This document shows positions 1-10,033 of a DNA stretch of 64,000 nucleotides, piece by piece. This stretch comes from Anthopleura xanthogrammica (Eukaryota > Cnidaria > Anthozoa > Actiniaria > Actiniidae). The stretch spans positions 15,535,291 through 15,599,290 of the forward strand of contig OZ025206.1 in the NCBI GenBank assembly GCA_964019055.1. The letters are read 5' to 3'. The first letter of the stretch is position 1, and every line of letters starts with the position of its first letter. The notes beneath the pieces were generated by a model. That model saw only the letters and a program-made list of their open reading frames with translations. It was not told the origin of the DNA and searched no databases. The translations under genes were made by a program, and so were the position numbers.

Positions 1-25
1 AGGGAAAAGAGAGAGTAAAACTTAC

Positions 26-3000
26 GTTGAACTGTGCTTCGGAGATGTTTTGCTCGAGCTTTTCAGTCTGTTATCCTTCGCGGTGGCTTCGGAGTGCAGA
101 CTTGGTGATGAAGTACTTCGAACAACTTGCTGTCTATCGAGATCTAAGCGATTCAATAAAGAATAAACAGGAGATGAGAAAATATCACTGAAATCGTACG
201 ATACAAGGCAGCTTTTCATGTTTAATAGTAAAACGATTGCGACTACGAGTAGTTTCTCCCCACAATGCTAATGTACAATCAGTTTGTTGTATACTAAACG
301 ATTGATCCATTAACACTGTTTTTAAGTACTAGATATTAAATATTTATCAAAAAACGAACCTCTCTTAACACGTTTTACAATAGAACCTTTTGAGCAGCTT
401 AATAGTATGGTATTTAGTTTAGGTAAGTATAAGTACGTAAAGACATGATGGACGGCTACAAAAAGGAAGAATGATTGATAACATTTATATACACATTTTT
501 TTTATTCAATTCAAAACATAATGATGACACCAACGCTGGATATTTTTGCGATTAGAAACTGTAGTATAGGATTTTGGAAACCAATTCACTACTGTGAATA
601 AAATATGAAGCTACGGATCAAAACAGATGTTTTTAATACTGTAGGACACACCCCAGAGCAGAAAACAAACCTTGTTTGAGATGTTCTCTAATTTTATATC
701 CATTAAATATCCATTAGATATCCATTAGCTTCGTTAAAAATAAAAAAGACTTGTTTGGTTTATATAATTATGAAAAGGAAGTTGATTTTTTTAATTGGCT
801 TATTTGTAAAATGATACTAATTTCTTGAATGCATAGTTATGGAAATGGAAAAAATATTCCAATAACAGCATGGTTTGAGATGACATTTGGCATAATAAAA
901 TCAGACCAGAATGGACAGAATTCAAAAAAATTTGACTATAATTTCACCAGCTGTAGGAGTGGAATGGCAGACAATTTTGAAATGCCATGAGTGGTATTTG
1001 TGCCAAACATCATTTAGAAAACCACAATGTAGACTATTTTTCATACAGCTGTTACATGAGAAACCAATGTGATACCATCTGTTTACATTACATGTGTGCT
1101 TTTCACACGTAGAAATTTCAAACCAAGCTATACTTTGCCGATCAAACCACAGATATTTTTCAGATAGTTTCACAAATCATTACCCTTGGTAGAAGACAGG
1201 TGAGTCCTTTTTGTGAAATCTCCAATCACATCCCTTTCTCTCCTTTCTTGTTCACTAATAATTCTTTCTCGTTCTTCTTGGCATAGTCTCAGCTTTCCTG
1301 AAATGATTATATGACAGTATGTTTACATAATATGATTTCACAGCCAATTCTCGGGTTGTAGTCAATTATTAAGAAAATACTTGAACAGGAACATGGCCAG
1401 GATTTCCTACTGGAATGAGGGGGTACCCCAAACACCAATTTTATTGAACCCTGAAATAACCTTTTGGCTGATCTAAATCAGGACACAGCTAATTAACTCA
1501 CTGATTGAATAGGAATTTAGCATATTGGGGTGGGATTTGAGGAGGGAGGAAAACCTGAGAATCAAGAGAAAAACCCTCAAATTAAGGAAGATTATCTGCA
1601 ACACTCACTTCACTAACCTGGACAATCCACTCATCCCTCCACCTCTCCCCTCTCTACACACAAAATACAAACACTTCTTTTTACAGTTTACTTTTTACCC
1701 AATGGACAGGGACTTATTACATGCGCAACAGATTGCAATATACAAGGCTGCTGACTCAGATAGTGTTGTTTACTGCTTGCCTAAATAAAACTGTAAAAGT
1801 GTGGGGGGAGGGGGGCAGAAATTTAGTGGCTATAAACAATCTGTGGTCTCTGTAGATACAAACTAATGCCCTTTTACTTGTAATAAAGTGAGTATTAAAG
1901 TGGGTACTCACTCTTTCTCTGTCTCTCATGCTCTTGAAATACTTCATAAATGGCTTCATGGGAGTAGTTTGTGTCGTACAATGCTTCAAATTCATCAATA
2001 AATTCTTCATAGGACTTGTGAAGTAACTCTATAGGCTATCAATGATAATATCAACACAATCAGTATGTACACAAAGTCCATTGGAAATGTTTAGTTTTTT
2101 GATGTAAAATTGTTGCAACTGATCTCATACATAAAAGAGGTCATTCATGGATCACATACGGCACTGTAAGTCATAGGTTATATTACAAGGCAGGGCTTGG
2201 CTGGTCAATGGATAATGTCAAAACCAGAGCATAAAAATCAAATTATGTCAGGAAAATAAAATAAGTATTAAGAAAACAGATTTTATTGATTCTTCATACA
2301 ATAAAATAATTACCTTGACTCCAAACCTTGCACAAGCCTGTCAAAAAAAAAAATGATTTTTTTAAAACTTCCATTGCATGTAAACACAAACAAAAGAATA
2401 ATTAAAGCTATGGAATAAGAAAATAATAATTTATTTTCTGTTATCAGCTTATTTTTTTTCTTAGTCATACTGTAGATGCAGAATAATTTCCGAGTCTAAT
2501 TTGTTTGCCCATTAGCTTGCATTTATATATGTTTTTTACCTCTAGTGATCTTGGACTAGTCAGTACATAGCGACTCTCTTCGCAACCAGGAACTTCAAAG
2601 TTTGTTAAATCCAGGTTTAAAGGACGAACCTTAGTAGACTTGGATGAGCCTAAGAAAGAAGAATGAAATGTAAATAGAAAACAAATTGCAGGAGACCCAT
2701 GTCTGTTAAATTTGGCTATAAATTGAAGAAGATAGTAGTGGATATCGTGTACAACAAAATCTTTCATAATTATATCATTAAAGATTATGACCAAATAATA
2801 GAAATTTCAAAAAAGGGTGTTGATGGTTTTTGTTGCATGTTGCTTATCAAGCTTAAAATGTATTATATTCAGATGTAAATAATGTCAGCACAGAAGAAAA
2901 TATTCTAGAAAATCCTGCAGACAAGGTTTGGTAAAATTCCACCTTGTTTTGACCTTTCTGGGCTTGAATTTACATCACCCATACTGAACTAGATAACTCA

Positions 3001-5060
3001 TACATATTTTTCCTTCTATTTGGAACATCCATATGCACATATATTTAAAAAAATTGACACAAATGTGTTTGTACTGGCTTGGTTTATGAGTGTGGTTTCA
3101 GAGATGCCAAAATCAAGGAAAGAGGTTAATCACAAAAACACCAAAATATTAATAACATTTTTAATTTAAATTCCATTACATAACCTTTATTGTTAATGGC
3201 ATTATCTTATACTCTATCCTTAATTATCAATAGTCAATTACTAATTGTTATTATTAGCAGTTAAGATTTGTAAATTTGCCAGCAATATTGTCTGTATGAA
3301 AGTATGAAAGTGGCTAACCAAACCTGCCAATATGCTAAATAATGAAAACTTAGGCCACCTTGTTGAGAACCTTGCTCACATGAATCCATGCTCATTTTGA
3401 AGTGCTTGTGAATTTGAGGCAAAAATTGGCAAAAATCTATTGTTTCAGTTGATATAGAGCTACCCCATAAAAAAATGCCTAATGCAGACACAATACATAG
3501 CAAGTACATGTATATATGGGGGTTTGAAATGTAATACAGGCAAATACTTGATAGTTATTTTATAATTCAAATTGCATTGGTTTGTTATTGAGTTTCTGGA
3601 ACAAATGTGTGTATTATTGATGGAGAACTTCTAGACTGATCTTAAAACAAACATCCATTACTGCACATTAAGGAGGCTAGAAAGTGTTTTGAATTTTTGG
3701 GGGACAAACTTTTGCATCTGCAAGCTCAAATGATTGTGCTACATCATTTAGGCGCACAGACATTATTAAAGAAAACCATTTTGAGCCTCCTTAAAACAAG
3801 CTTTTTATGATTTCTCACTCATGATGATGACAACACTCTAGCTACTGTACTATGATACATTAGGAATGTTACGACAAATATATATAACTATTATTATGAT
3901 AAATACATTAACTGTAGTTTTCCTAATCAACCTGTAAAACCTCTTCCTATAATAGCAATTTTCAACATTATACAAACTCTAAACTGGTTAGAATTTGCTA
4001 AATTTACTAGGTCCAAGCAAGAGTGCAATTTTGGTTGATTTTGTTGCCAAATTCTGTATTTATGACAAATTGCAATGTGACCAATATTCGTATGTTATAA
4101 TTAGATATTCACGAACAGGTACAAAACGATTATAGCACCATGACCTTATTACACCGTAGATAACGTTCATGTATGACGTAAATTAAGACAAAGAAATTTA
4201 TACTTCAATTTTACTGCAAGACAAACATTTCTTTAATTGCAATCAAAATAAAATACATTGCAGTTCAGCATTTCATTTGTGCCATAGCTATAGCATAAAA
4301 GATTAAAGCTGAGCTCTGATGCGATAAAGGGGGGATATTAAACTTTGTAATCGGAAGTCGGTATCCACAAATAACAATAATAAGGACATTAGCAGAGACT
4401 ATGCTAATCTCTGTAATATCATTATGATACAAATACCAGCCTATATATTGTGGTAAAATATATTCTAAACCACCGTAGCAGGTTATGTTTTAATTCTGGT
4501 ACCTTGATGTTTAGAGACTGCCAAGTCTTGGAGTAGCTTGGCAACTCCTTTCAACGTTAACCATGTAAACGAAAACTTATGACTCACAAGACAGCGCGTC
4601 TCTCTTAAAAAAAAACTGATGGTTTGACTCAGATCTACAGTTCCGGCATTAAATTTAATGCTCAAACGTTCAAATAAATTATAGAGAATGAATGTAAGAT
4701 AAATCAAAATCCCATGTATATTTGTGTGAAATTTTAAATGCATATAAAACAGGTACTAATATTATATTGGCGATTATTGTTGTTGAACGAGTCAACTCTC
4801 TCGTACAGATCGAAAAACTAACTAACCCACCTTTCATGTCGAATTGGACTTGCTTGGAAGGGCTGTGGCTCCTACTACCAGGCTTAGAATCAGCTAAAAA
4901 AGCAATATAAGACAACGATAAGGAAATCCAAACTTTTCCGTAAAGATTTGATAGATTTTTTTAAAATACCTGACTCACTCGTCTCAAATAACGCCTTCCA
5001 CGCGTCACTCTCCCCAAAACTGAGCTCTTCGCGTTCTACACCACGGCTTTTCATCGACAT
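26..5060 (-). CDS. CCDC177: CCDC177-like coiled-coil protein, first seven coding exons (3' part outside window)
   Basis: Seven exons join with matching phases and GT/AG ends: 5060-4970, 4893-4831, 2649-2540, 2337-2314, 2035-1912, 1297-1184 and 143-26. They give about 214 residues before the window ends. The start is the ATG at 5060 (second Met at residue 3). Residues 77-88 read SRYVLTSPRSLE, followed by ACARFGVKP, which I recognise from the N-terminal domain of vertebrate CCDC177. Next comes an acidic and aromatic stretch, then a charged, probably helical segment rich in E, R and Q (about residues 130-160) of coiled-coil character. Exon 7 is serine-rich. Exon 4 is a 24-nt microexon encoding ACARFGVK. 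The function of CCDC177 is poorly known, so none is assigned. The exon 7 acceptor (before position 143) was chosen for its pyrimidine tract and phase and is the least certain junction. Family identity is from memory of the conserved motif. Confidence 0.72.
695..727. repeat. Short tandem repeat of ATATCCATTA (three copies)
   Basis: Three adjacent copies of an 11-bp motif lie in the intron between exons 6 and 7 of the CCDC177-like gene. The rest of that intron (144-1183) shows nothing else I can name. Confidence 0.5.
3672..3790. mobile_element. 119-bp TTAA-flanked MITE in CCDC177-like intron 2
   Basis: The ends GGAGGCT and AGCCTCC are inverted repeats, directly flanked on both sides by TTAA (3668-3671 and 3791-3794). 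TTAA target duplication is typical of piggyBac and Kolobok superfamilies. The element has no coding capacity. The terminal inverted repeats are short and degrade inward. Confidence 0.6.
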
Positions 5061-5722
5061 TGCTAAGTCTTTTTATTAGAGGATTAATCCTTGCTTCATG
5101 CTAGAGGTTTATCTGGTCTCGTTTGGCAAATCTGGGGGATATTTTTGGCGCTAAAGTGTTGGCCATGGCATGAGTCATCCATCAATCGACCTTCACCTCT
5201 GTCAAGTTGTGCTTTTTCAAAATACAGACCTTCATACCCAGATCTCCTCGAAATAATAACACAGGAAACCCAAAACATAACAAAAGCGACCACTTCAACC
5301 TCCTCTGCAAACTAACGTAACTAGAAGAAACTTACAGAAAAAAACGTACCTTCAATAAATAAAGTATTGATGATACGCCAATTCTATTTAAATGACGATT
5401 CTAACCTTTGCATATTTTGAAAAGGCCCAGGGGGCCCTGGAAAAAAAACACAGGAAAACCAATATGTCGGTTTATTGACCCAAGAAATGTGAACAACATA
5501 TTTCATTAGCATGGTAAAACTAAAACTCAAATACATACAAAGAGAGTCTTTTTATTATATTGTACTTATAGGAATCTAGGTTTTACAGCAAGTTCGTGAA
5601 CCAGTGCTGACCTTGACTTTGGGCTTGCTGTGGATAAATTGAGCCAGCGATATCGGTCAAGTATATATCATCTTGTCAAAACGTGTGGAGTTGCAGAAGG
5701 TTGCATAGATCTCCTTACAAAG
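5061..5722. promoter_or_regulatory. Divergent intergenic region / probable bidirectional promoter
   Basis: This 662-bp interval separates the start codons of two oppositely transcribed genes, the CCDC177-like gene (minus) and the LYR-motif gene (plus). Both 5' leaders and promoters must lie here unless there are distant leader exons. I see no TATA box. A candidate acceptor-like TTTTACAG near 5582-5589 could begin the coding exon of the plus-strand gene. The call rests on geometry only. Confidence 0.4.
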
Positions 5723-6409
5723 ATGAAAATTCCATCTGCAGAATGGTCAAAGATGGTTCTTAACTTGTACAGAAGTCTGCTGAAGGAGAGTAGAATGCTG
5801 CGATATACTGATCGGGGGTATTATAGACGAGAAATAAGGAGAGAATTCGAGAAACAGAAAGACGAAGTAGATGTCAATAAAATCAAAGACCAGTACGAGG
5901 TAATGTGAAAATGCTGGCTTGAATAGAGGAAGGTTTTCTGCCATTCAATTTATTTAAAATTCTGCTAGTTTATACTTCAGATTATTGAAAATTCGTTATA
6001 CTACTTGCTTTATTGCAACTCCTGATCCATCTCTCCTAATTACTGAGGGTCCTGAAGGGGTAAAATGGGAGCTGGGATTCGCCTTTTTTTGAACTGGGAT
6101 TCCATGCATTGGGGCTGAGATATAGCTATTAATGGGATTAGGATTTTGCAAAATTTCTAACTCTAACTCTGTAACTCGGACTTAGATTTTGCATGACTGG
6201 GACTGGGATTTTGCAAAATTTTGGGCTGGGAAATTGGATTTGGACCCCCCCCCCCCCCCCCCTTATCAGGACCCTAATAATACTCATTCATTTTCTCATT
6301 CATTCATCTATTGTTCATTTCTTTTATCACTTATTTTATCATTGATTGATTGTCTGTGTTGCAGAAAGGTGTTTACTTCATGAAAACAAGGCTTGGAGGG
6401 CTAAAGTAG
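5723..6409 (+). CDS. LYR-motif mitochondrial microprotein, MIURF/L0R8F8 (AltMIEF1)-like
   Basis: Two exons, 5723-5899 and 6365-6409, join in phase 0 across a GT-AG intron to give 73 residues; human MIURF has 70. The LYR motif is at residues 15-17, followed by SLLKESR, the signature RYTDR (27-31) and a conserved Phe (42) after RRE, all in the register of human MIURF. The second exon encodes [14 protein letters not shown] and a stop, aligning with the family's short C-terminal tail. The start is the first in-frame ATG. In humans this protein binds mitochondrial ACP and MALSU1 on maturing mitoribosomal large subunits and is translated from the 5' leader of MIEF1 mRNA. Here no MIEF1-like reading frame follows, so the gene seems to stand alone. 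Poly(A) signals occur at 6872 and 6876. The protein family is clear; its function here is inferred. Confidence 0.85.
6046..6274. mobile_element. Degenerate MITE in the LYR-gene intron
   Basis: The left end AGGGTCCTGAAGGGG and the reverse complement of the right end AGGGTCCTGATAAGGGG are inverted repeats. The interior holds several loose copies of GGGATTTTGCAAAATT and an 18-bp C run at 6245-6262. No clear target duplication is visible. Confidence 0.5.
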
Positions 6410-6871
6410 CACCTACTTGTTCTCAACACAAGTCTCAGAAAGATTGAGAGCTTTGATCACAGACTGTTGTGAAAGCCCTCCTTTCTCAACCACTTGATGT
6501 ATATGCTACTTGATGCAATCAAGCCATGAAGTAGCATCCCATCAAAAGTTTCGGAAAGAAAGCGCTGATTACATGGGATAATTGCTGAAAGCCCTCCCAG
6601 TCTTGACCTTTTGATGCATCAAATATTATTCTTGGCTATTGCTGAATTGCAAGCATTCCCAAGAGAGTCAAATCACGAAGACATGATGGCCAAGTTGGTG
6701 GTATTAACAATGGGTGCCGGTGCTAATGAGAATGTTTTTTGTTAAAAACCACGGTGACATAACGTGCAATCGAAGAATACTTCTACAACTACAAGTATTC
6801 AATGTTCAAGTGGTGCTGGTTTTGAACACACTCTTTAGCTTCCTTAGCTTGTCTTTCAAATAGACAGCTTT

Positions 6872-6881
6872 AATAAATAAA
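6872..6881 (+). terminator. Overlapping poly(A) signals of the LYR-motif gene
   Basis: Two overlapping AATAAA hexamers start at 6872 and 6876, about 460 bp after the stop codon at 6409. They are a plausible 3' end for the transcript; no cleavage site can be proven. Confidence 0.45.
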
Positions 6882-7273
6882 ACACCATTGATCCATATTC
6901 CAAATATAGTAATCCAATCTCAGGAACTACAAGACATAAAGACAGCTTTATACTTTGTGCCACAAGATTACTTAATGAGTAGTGTTTTTTACGCCTGTCT
7001 AACTTTTGGACATTTTTATATACATACATTTATTATTTGTAAGCCATTCGTATATTTTTTTTCTTCATTTCTTGGTTTCATAAAGCTATTATCATTATTA
7101 TTATTATTTGAAACAGTTATATTAACAGTGAAATGAAGGGATGGAATTATGTCAAGGAAAAAAGTCCAATTTCCAGAGGTTTTTTTTTTTTTTGCTGAAA
7201 ACTATCAAAAAATCAAATTATATCAAAAGGGTTTGTAAAATCTTCTATTTTGCTATTTTGTATGATCTAGTGT

Positions 7274-7526
7274 CAGGGCAAAAAATGATGACTCCTGAAT
7301 GGCCATCAGACATGATGACTGGTCACATCAGACTGACCAATATATGACCAGTCAATGTAACCAGTCAAGAGGACTGGTATCAGGGCTAAAATAATGGTTG
7401 CTCAATGGCTAGACACTGACTGGCCACATCAGACTGATCAATATCTGCTGGTCTAATAAGCATTTGGCCAGGCAAGTGCTGATTTGTGCTGGAAATTGTC
7501 TGTTGACTGGCTGTTATTTGCCCGGA
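7274..7526. repeat. Two degenerate CAGGGC...-type MITE relics
   Basis: Sequences beginning CAGGGCAAAAAATGATGAC (7274) and CAGGGCTAAAATAATGG (7381) each contain the ACTGGxCACATCAGACTGA segment. The second ends GACTGGCTGTTATTTGCCC near 7524. Both ends resemble the better-preserved element at 18091-18266, so these look like older copies of the same family. A run of 18 G follows at 7528-7545. Confidence 0.45.
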
Positions 7527-7527
7527 A

Positions 7528-7590
7528 GGGGGGGGGGGGGGGGGGCACTCCCACGTGTAACCCATATGGGGATAAACTGCTGGGTATGGT
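7528..7590. repeat. Poly(G) run and fragment of a GGGGCACTCCC-type repeat
   Basis: Eighteen consecutive G (7528-7545) are followed by CACTCCCACGTGTAACCCAT. A similar GGGGGACTCCCATAT stretch beside poly(C) lies at 17467-17481, suggesting fragments of one dispersed repeat. Confidence 0.35.
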
Positions 7591-7912
7591 ATGTTTTTTT
7601 GGAAATTTGGTCTTGAATGCTAGGGTACACTAGGAAATACAAAGAATACTGAGAAAAATACTGTATCTTTTATCTTTACGGTTCTTACCAGTCTCTTTCC
7701 ACTACTTGTTTCATCTTAGCTGCGTGTGCATCGATAAAAGTGGGTCCAACTCTACACTAGTCTTAGATAGGGTATTCAATTCTCATGTTTTGTTGAAACT
7801 AACTTTTTTTGCCGCAAACGATTTTAAGCATGTAACTTCCCAACTGTGCCCTAATAGACCAGTTTCATATTTGATGCAAACCGCTGTTTTAGAAGACCAC
7901 AAAGTCACTGGA

Positions 7913-8190
7913 GGCATCATGGTTGAGTGGTCAGAGCATTGGTCTCACAATCCAGTGGTGCCAGGTTTGAGTCCTGCTCTGGCCACTAGCTGAGACTGTA
8001 TTTCTCCTGATTTTGATTAGGTCAAATTCAGCCTCTCGACCATGCTTGTAAATAGCCAACTGGTTGCCTCCTTACCAGTTGGGATTCTTAACACTTTATG
8101 TTCATATGATTTGTCTTTATTTCAGTTTATTCAGCGCTTTGGACAATTAATGGAAATGCGCTATATAAATATAATATATATATATATTTT
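7913..8190 (+). mobile_element. tRNA-derived SINE
   Basis: The head (7913-7986) has a box A-like region (TGGTTGAGTGGTCAGAGCA) and a box B-like GGTTTGAGTCC, the internal RNA polymerase III promoter of tRNA-derived SINEs. The body continues to GCGCTATATAAAT and ends in a (TA)n run. A second copy of the segment TGTAAATAGCCAACTGGTTG lies just downstream at about 8207, next to another T-rich tract. The cloverleaf is imperfect and it sits in a repeat body, so it is not a functional tRNA gene. Confidence 0.7.
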
Positions 8191-8844
8191 TTGATTTTTT
8201 TTTTTTTGTAAATAGCCAACTGGTTGCCTCCTTACCATTTGGGTTTATTAAAAAAAACCCTTTAGGTTGTAATTATTATTAGTATATTTGTATTAGTTAG
8301 TATGAGAGGACCGAGTTGGAAAAAAAGCTCTGCTCTACTCGTTATATCCTCTATAAACAAAGATTCTTTTTTTAATCATTTGTACAGGGTAAGCCTAGAC
8401 ACCATTAAAAGTCTGTGGGATTTCAAAAAATTGGTATTATTCAACTATCAAATTCTTTACATTACAGTTGACTTTTGCAAATCATTAGCAACAGTAAACT
8501 GTTATCTAAAGAATGTGCAAGTTGAATGATACCAAGCACCGATGGTACCCCCCTCCCCCACCCCCCCCCAGATGTTATCCTTCTTTTTACAGTTTTTTTA
8601 TGTGACCACAAATAAGAGTTTTAAGTAGAGGTTGGAGTTGCCATGCAAAGCAAAACTATATTTTATCATGTGCAGCAGCTCCTTCCATGATCCTTGCATT
8701 TGTACTTTAGAGCACTTACAGGGATTGCAATTTTTCAATCTGGTCCTTGGACCCTTGTAACTACTCAAATTGGGATCCAATGCCTTGTTTTGTGGGTGCA
8801 TTCCAATTGATATTCAGGAGCCTCGTATAACGAAAATGAAAAAA

Positions 8845-8948
8845 CGTAAATCCTCTATTAAGCCCCGGAAGACTTATTTATATCAGGCACGTTTGGGGGG
8901 GGGGGGGGGGGGGCTTATTGGAGAGGGGGGCTTAATAGAGGATTTACG
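8845..8948. mobile_element. MITE with CGTAAATCCTCTATTAAGCC inverted ends
   Basis: CGTAAATCCTCTATTAAGCC at the left end and its reverse complement at the right end form near-perfect inverted repeats of about 22 bp around a 19-bp G run (8895-8913). No coding capacity; target duplication unclear. Confidence 0.65.
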
Positions 8949-9021
8949 GTATATGCTGGGCTTCAAAAGAGAATTTGAAATTAAAGTTTGTTTATAAAGT
9001 ACCGTATTTACACACACTTAA

Positions 9022-9725
9022 GGTATCAGGATATGTTAAGGACCCCTATACGCGCCACCTCAAATTTTGCACGGGCTTTACAATATTTTGCTATAAAAGT
9101 GTACATTTCCTGAAAGCTAAATAAATGTAGTTTTTGAATATCTATTTATAGTTGTCTGTTTTGAAACACAAAAAAAGTTTTTTTGTGATCAAAAGTGACA
9201 TTCTACCACACTTCAATTGACAACTTCCCGCACGCAGGATCAGAATTTCCGCTATGTCGACCAAAAGTACATTAGCTTGGTCTGTGGATAATGAGCTTCA
9301 AATCGGTGTCTCAGAATTGATATATTTTTAGATTGCGCGCAATGACGTGTTAAATCCGGATGTTTGAGTTTTCGATGATCGTGGTTACAAAATAGACTAT
9401 ATCTTTGAATAAAAATCTATTTCAAAAATCTACCACAACTTTTTTTAGATCGCATGGTGATTTATCATTATCCAAAGTTTCAGTTTGATCTGACGAAATC
9501 CGAATGAGCTAGATCGTTTTCAAGAAGTTATTTTGGCCACTGAAAAACTGCGGAGAAACCCAATAACTTTTTTTGTGTTGCAAGACAGAACTAAATTCTA
9601 AATTGATTTTCGAAAACTACGTTTATTTAGCTTTCAGAAAATATACACTTTTATATAATAATATTTAAAAAGGCAGCGCGAAATTTGGCTCGCGCGTAAA
9701 GTGATCTCGAAGGTATCCTGATACC
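9022..9725. mobile_element. 704-bp TTAA-flanked MITE with long inverted repeats
   Basis: GGTATCAGG and CCTGATACC define the ends, each adjoining TTAA (9018-9021 and 9726-9729). The inverted repeats extend inward, with divergence, for roughly 180 bp; for example AAAAGTGTAxATTTxCTGAAA and AACACAAAAAAAGTT occur in both arms. There is no ORF of transposase size. TTAA duplication suggests piggyBac or Kolobok mobilisation. Confidence 0.75.
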
Positions 9726-9840
9726 TTAACAATTAAACTGGGAAGGGGGGGGGGGGGGGGGACGCGTGCATATGCTTCTGTGCCAGTTTGGGATCATATT
9801 AGTACTTTTCCCCTCTATAAGGTATCTGTGGTCGAAGGAC

Positions 9841-10033
9841 CAGGGGCGGATCAAGGGAGGGGTGCAGGGGGCGTGCACATCCCTCGCAGCAACTTTGTCC
9901 TCAATACGAAATAAATTTGAAGATACCCAATACGAAATATTTTTTTTTCCTTTGATTCTTAGGATTGCACTCCCCCCTGGGCTAACTTTGTGACCTGCAC
10001 CCCTCCCTGAACAAAATCCTGGATCCGCCCCTG
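9841..10033. mobile_element. hAT-type MITE (CAGGGGCGGATC ends)
   Basis: The left end CAGGGGCGGATCAAGG and the right end, which reads CAGGGGCGGATCCAGG on the minus strand, are inverted repeats of the kind found in many animal hAT MITEs. A second inverted pair lies inside (GGAGGGGTGCAGG and CCTGCACCCCTCC). I could not see a convincing 8-bp target duplication. Confidence 0.7.

Noticed and set aside
2465..2794. Single 109-codon gene on the minus strand
   Set aside because: Only its central part (2540-2649) is an exon of the CCDC177-like gene; the ends are intron read-through.
6888..7136. 82-codon hydrophobic frame after the LYR gene
   Set aside because: It lies beyond the poly(A) signals, and its hydrophobicity comes from T-rich low-complexity DNA. 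It is not MIEF1-like.
7913..7986. Functional tRNA gene
   Set aside because: Box A and B are present but the stems are imperfect and it is fused to a SINE body with an A/T-rich tail.
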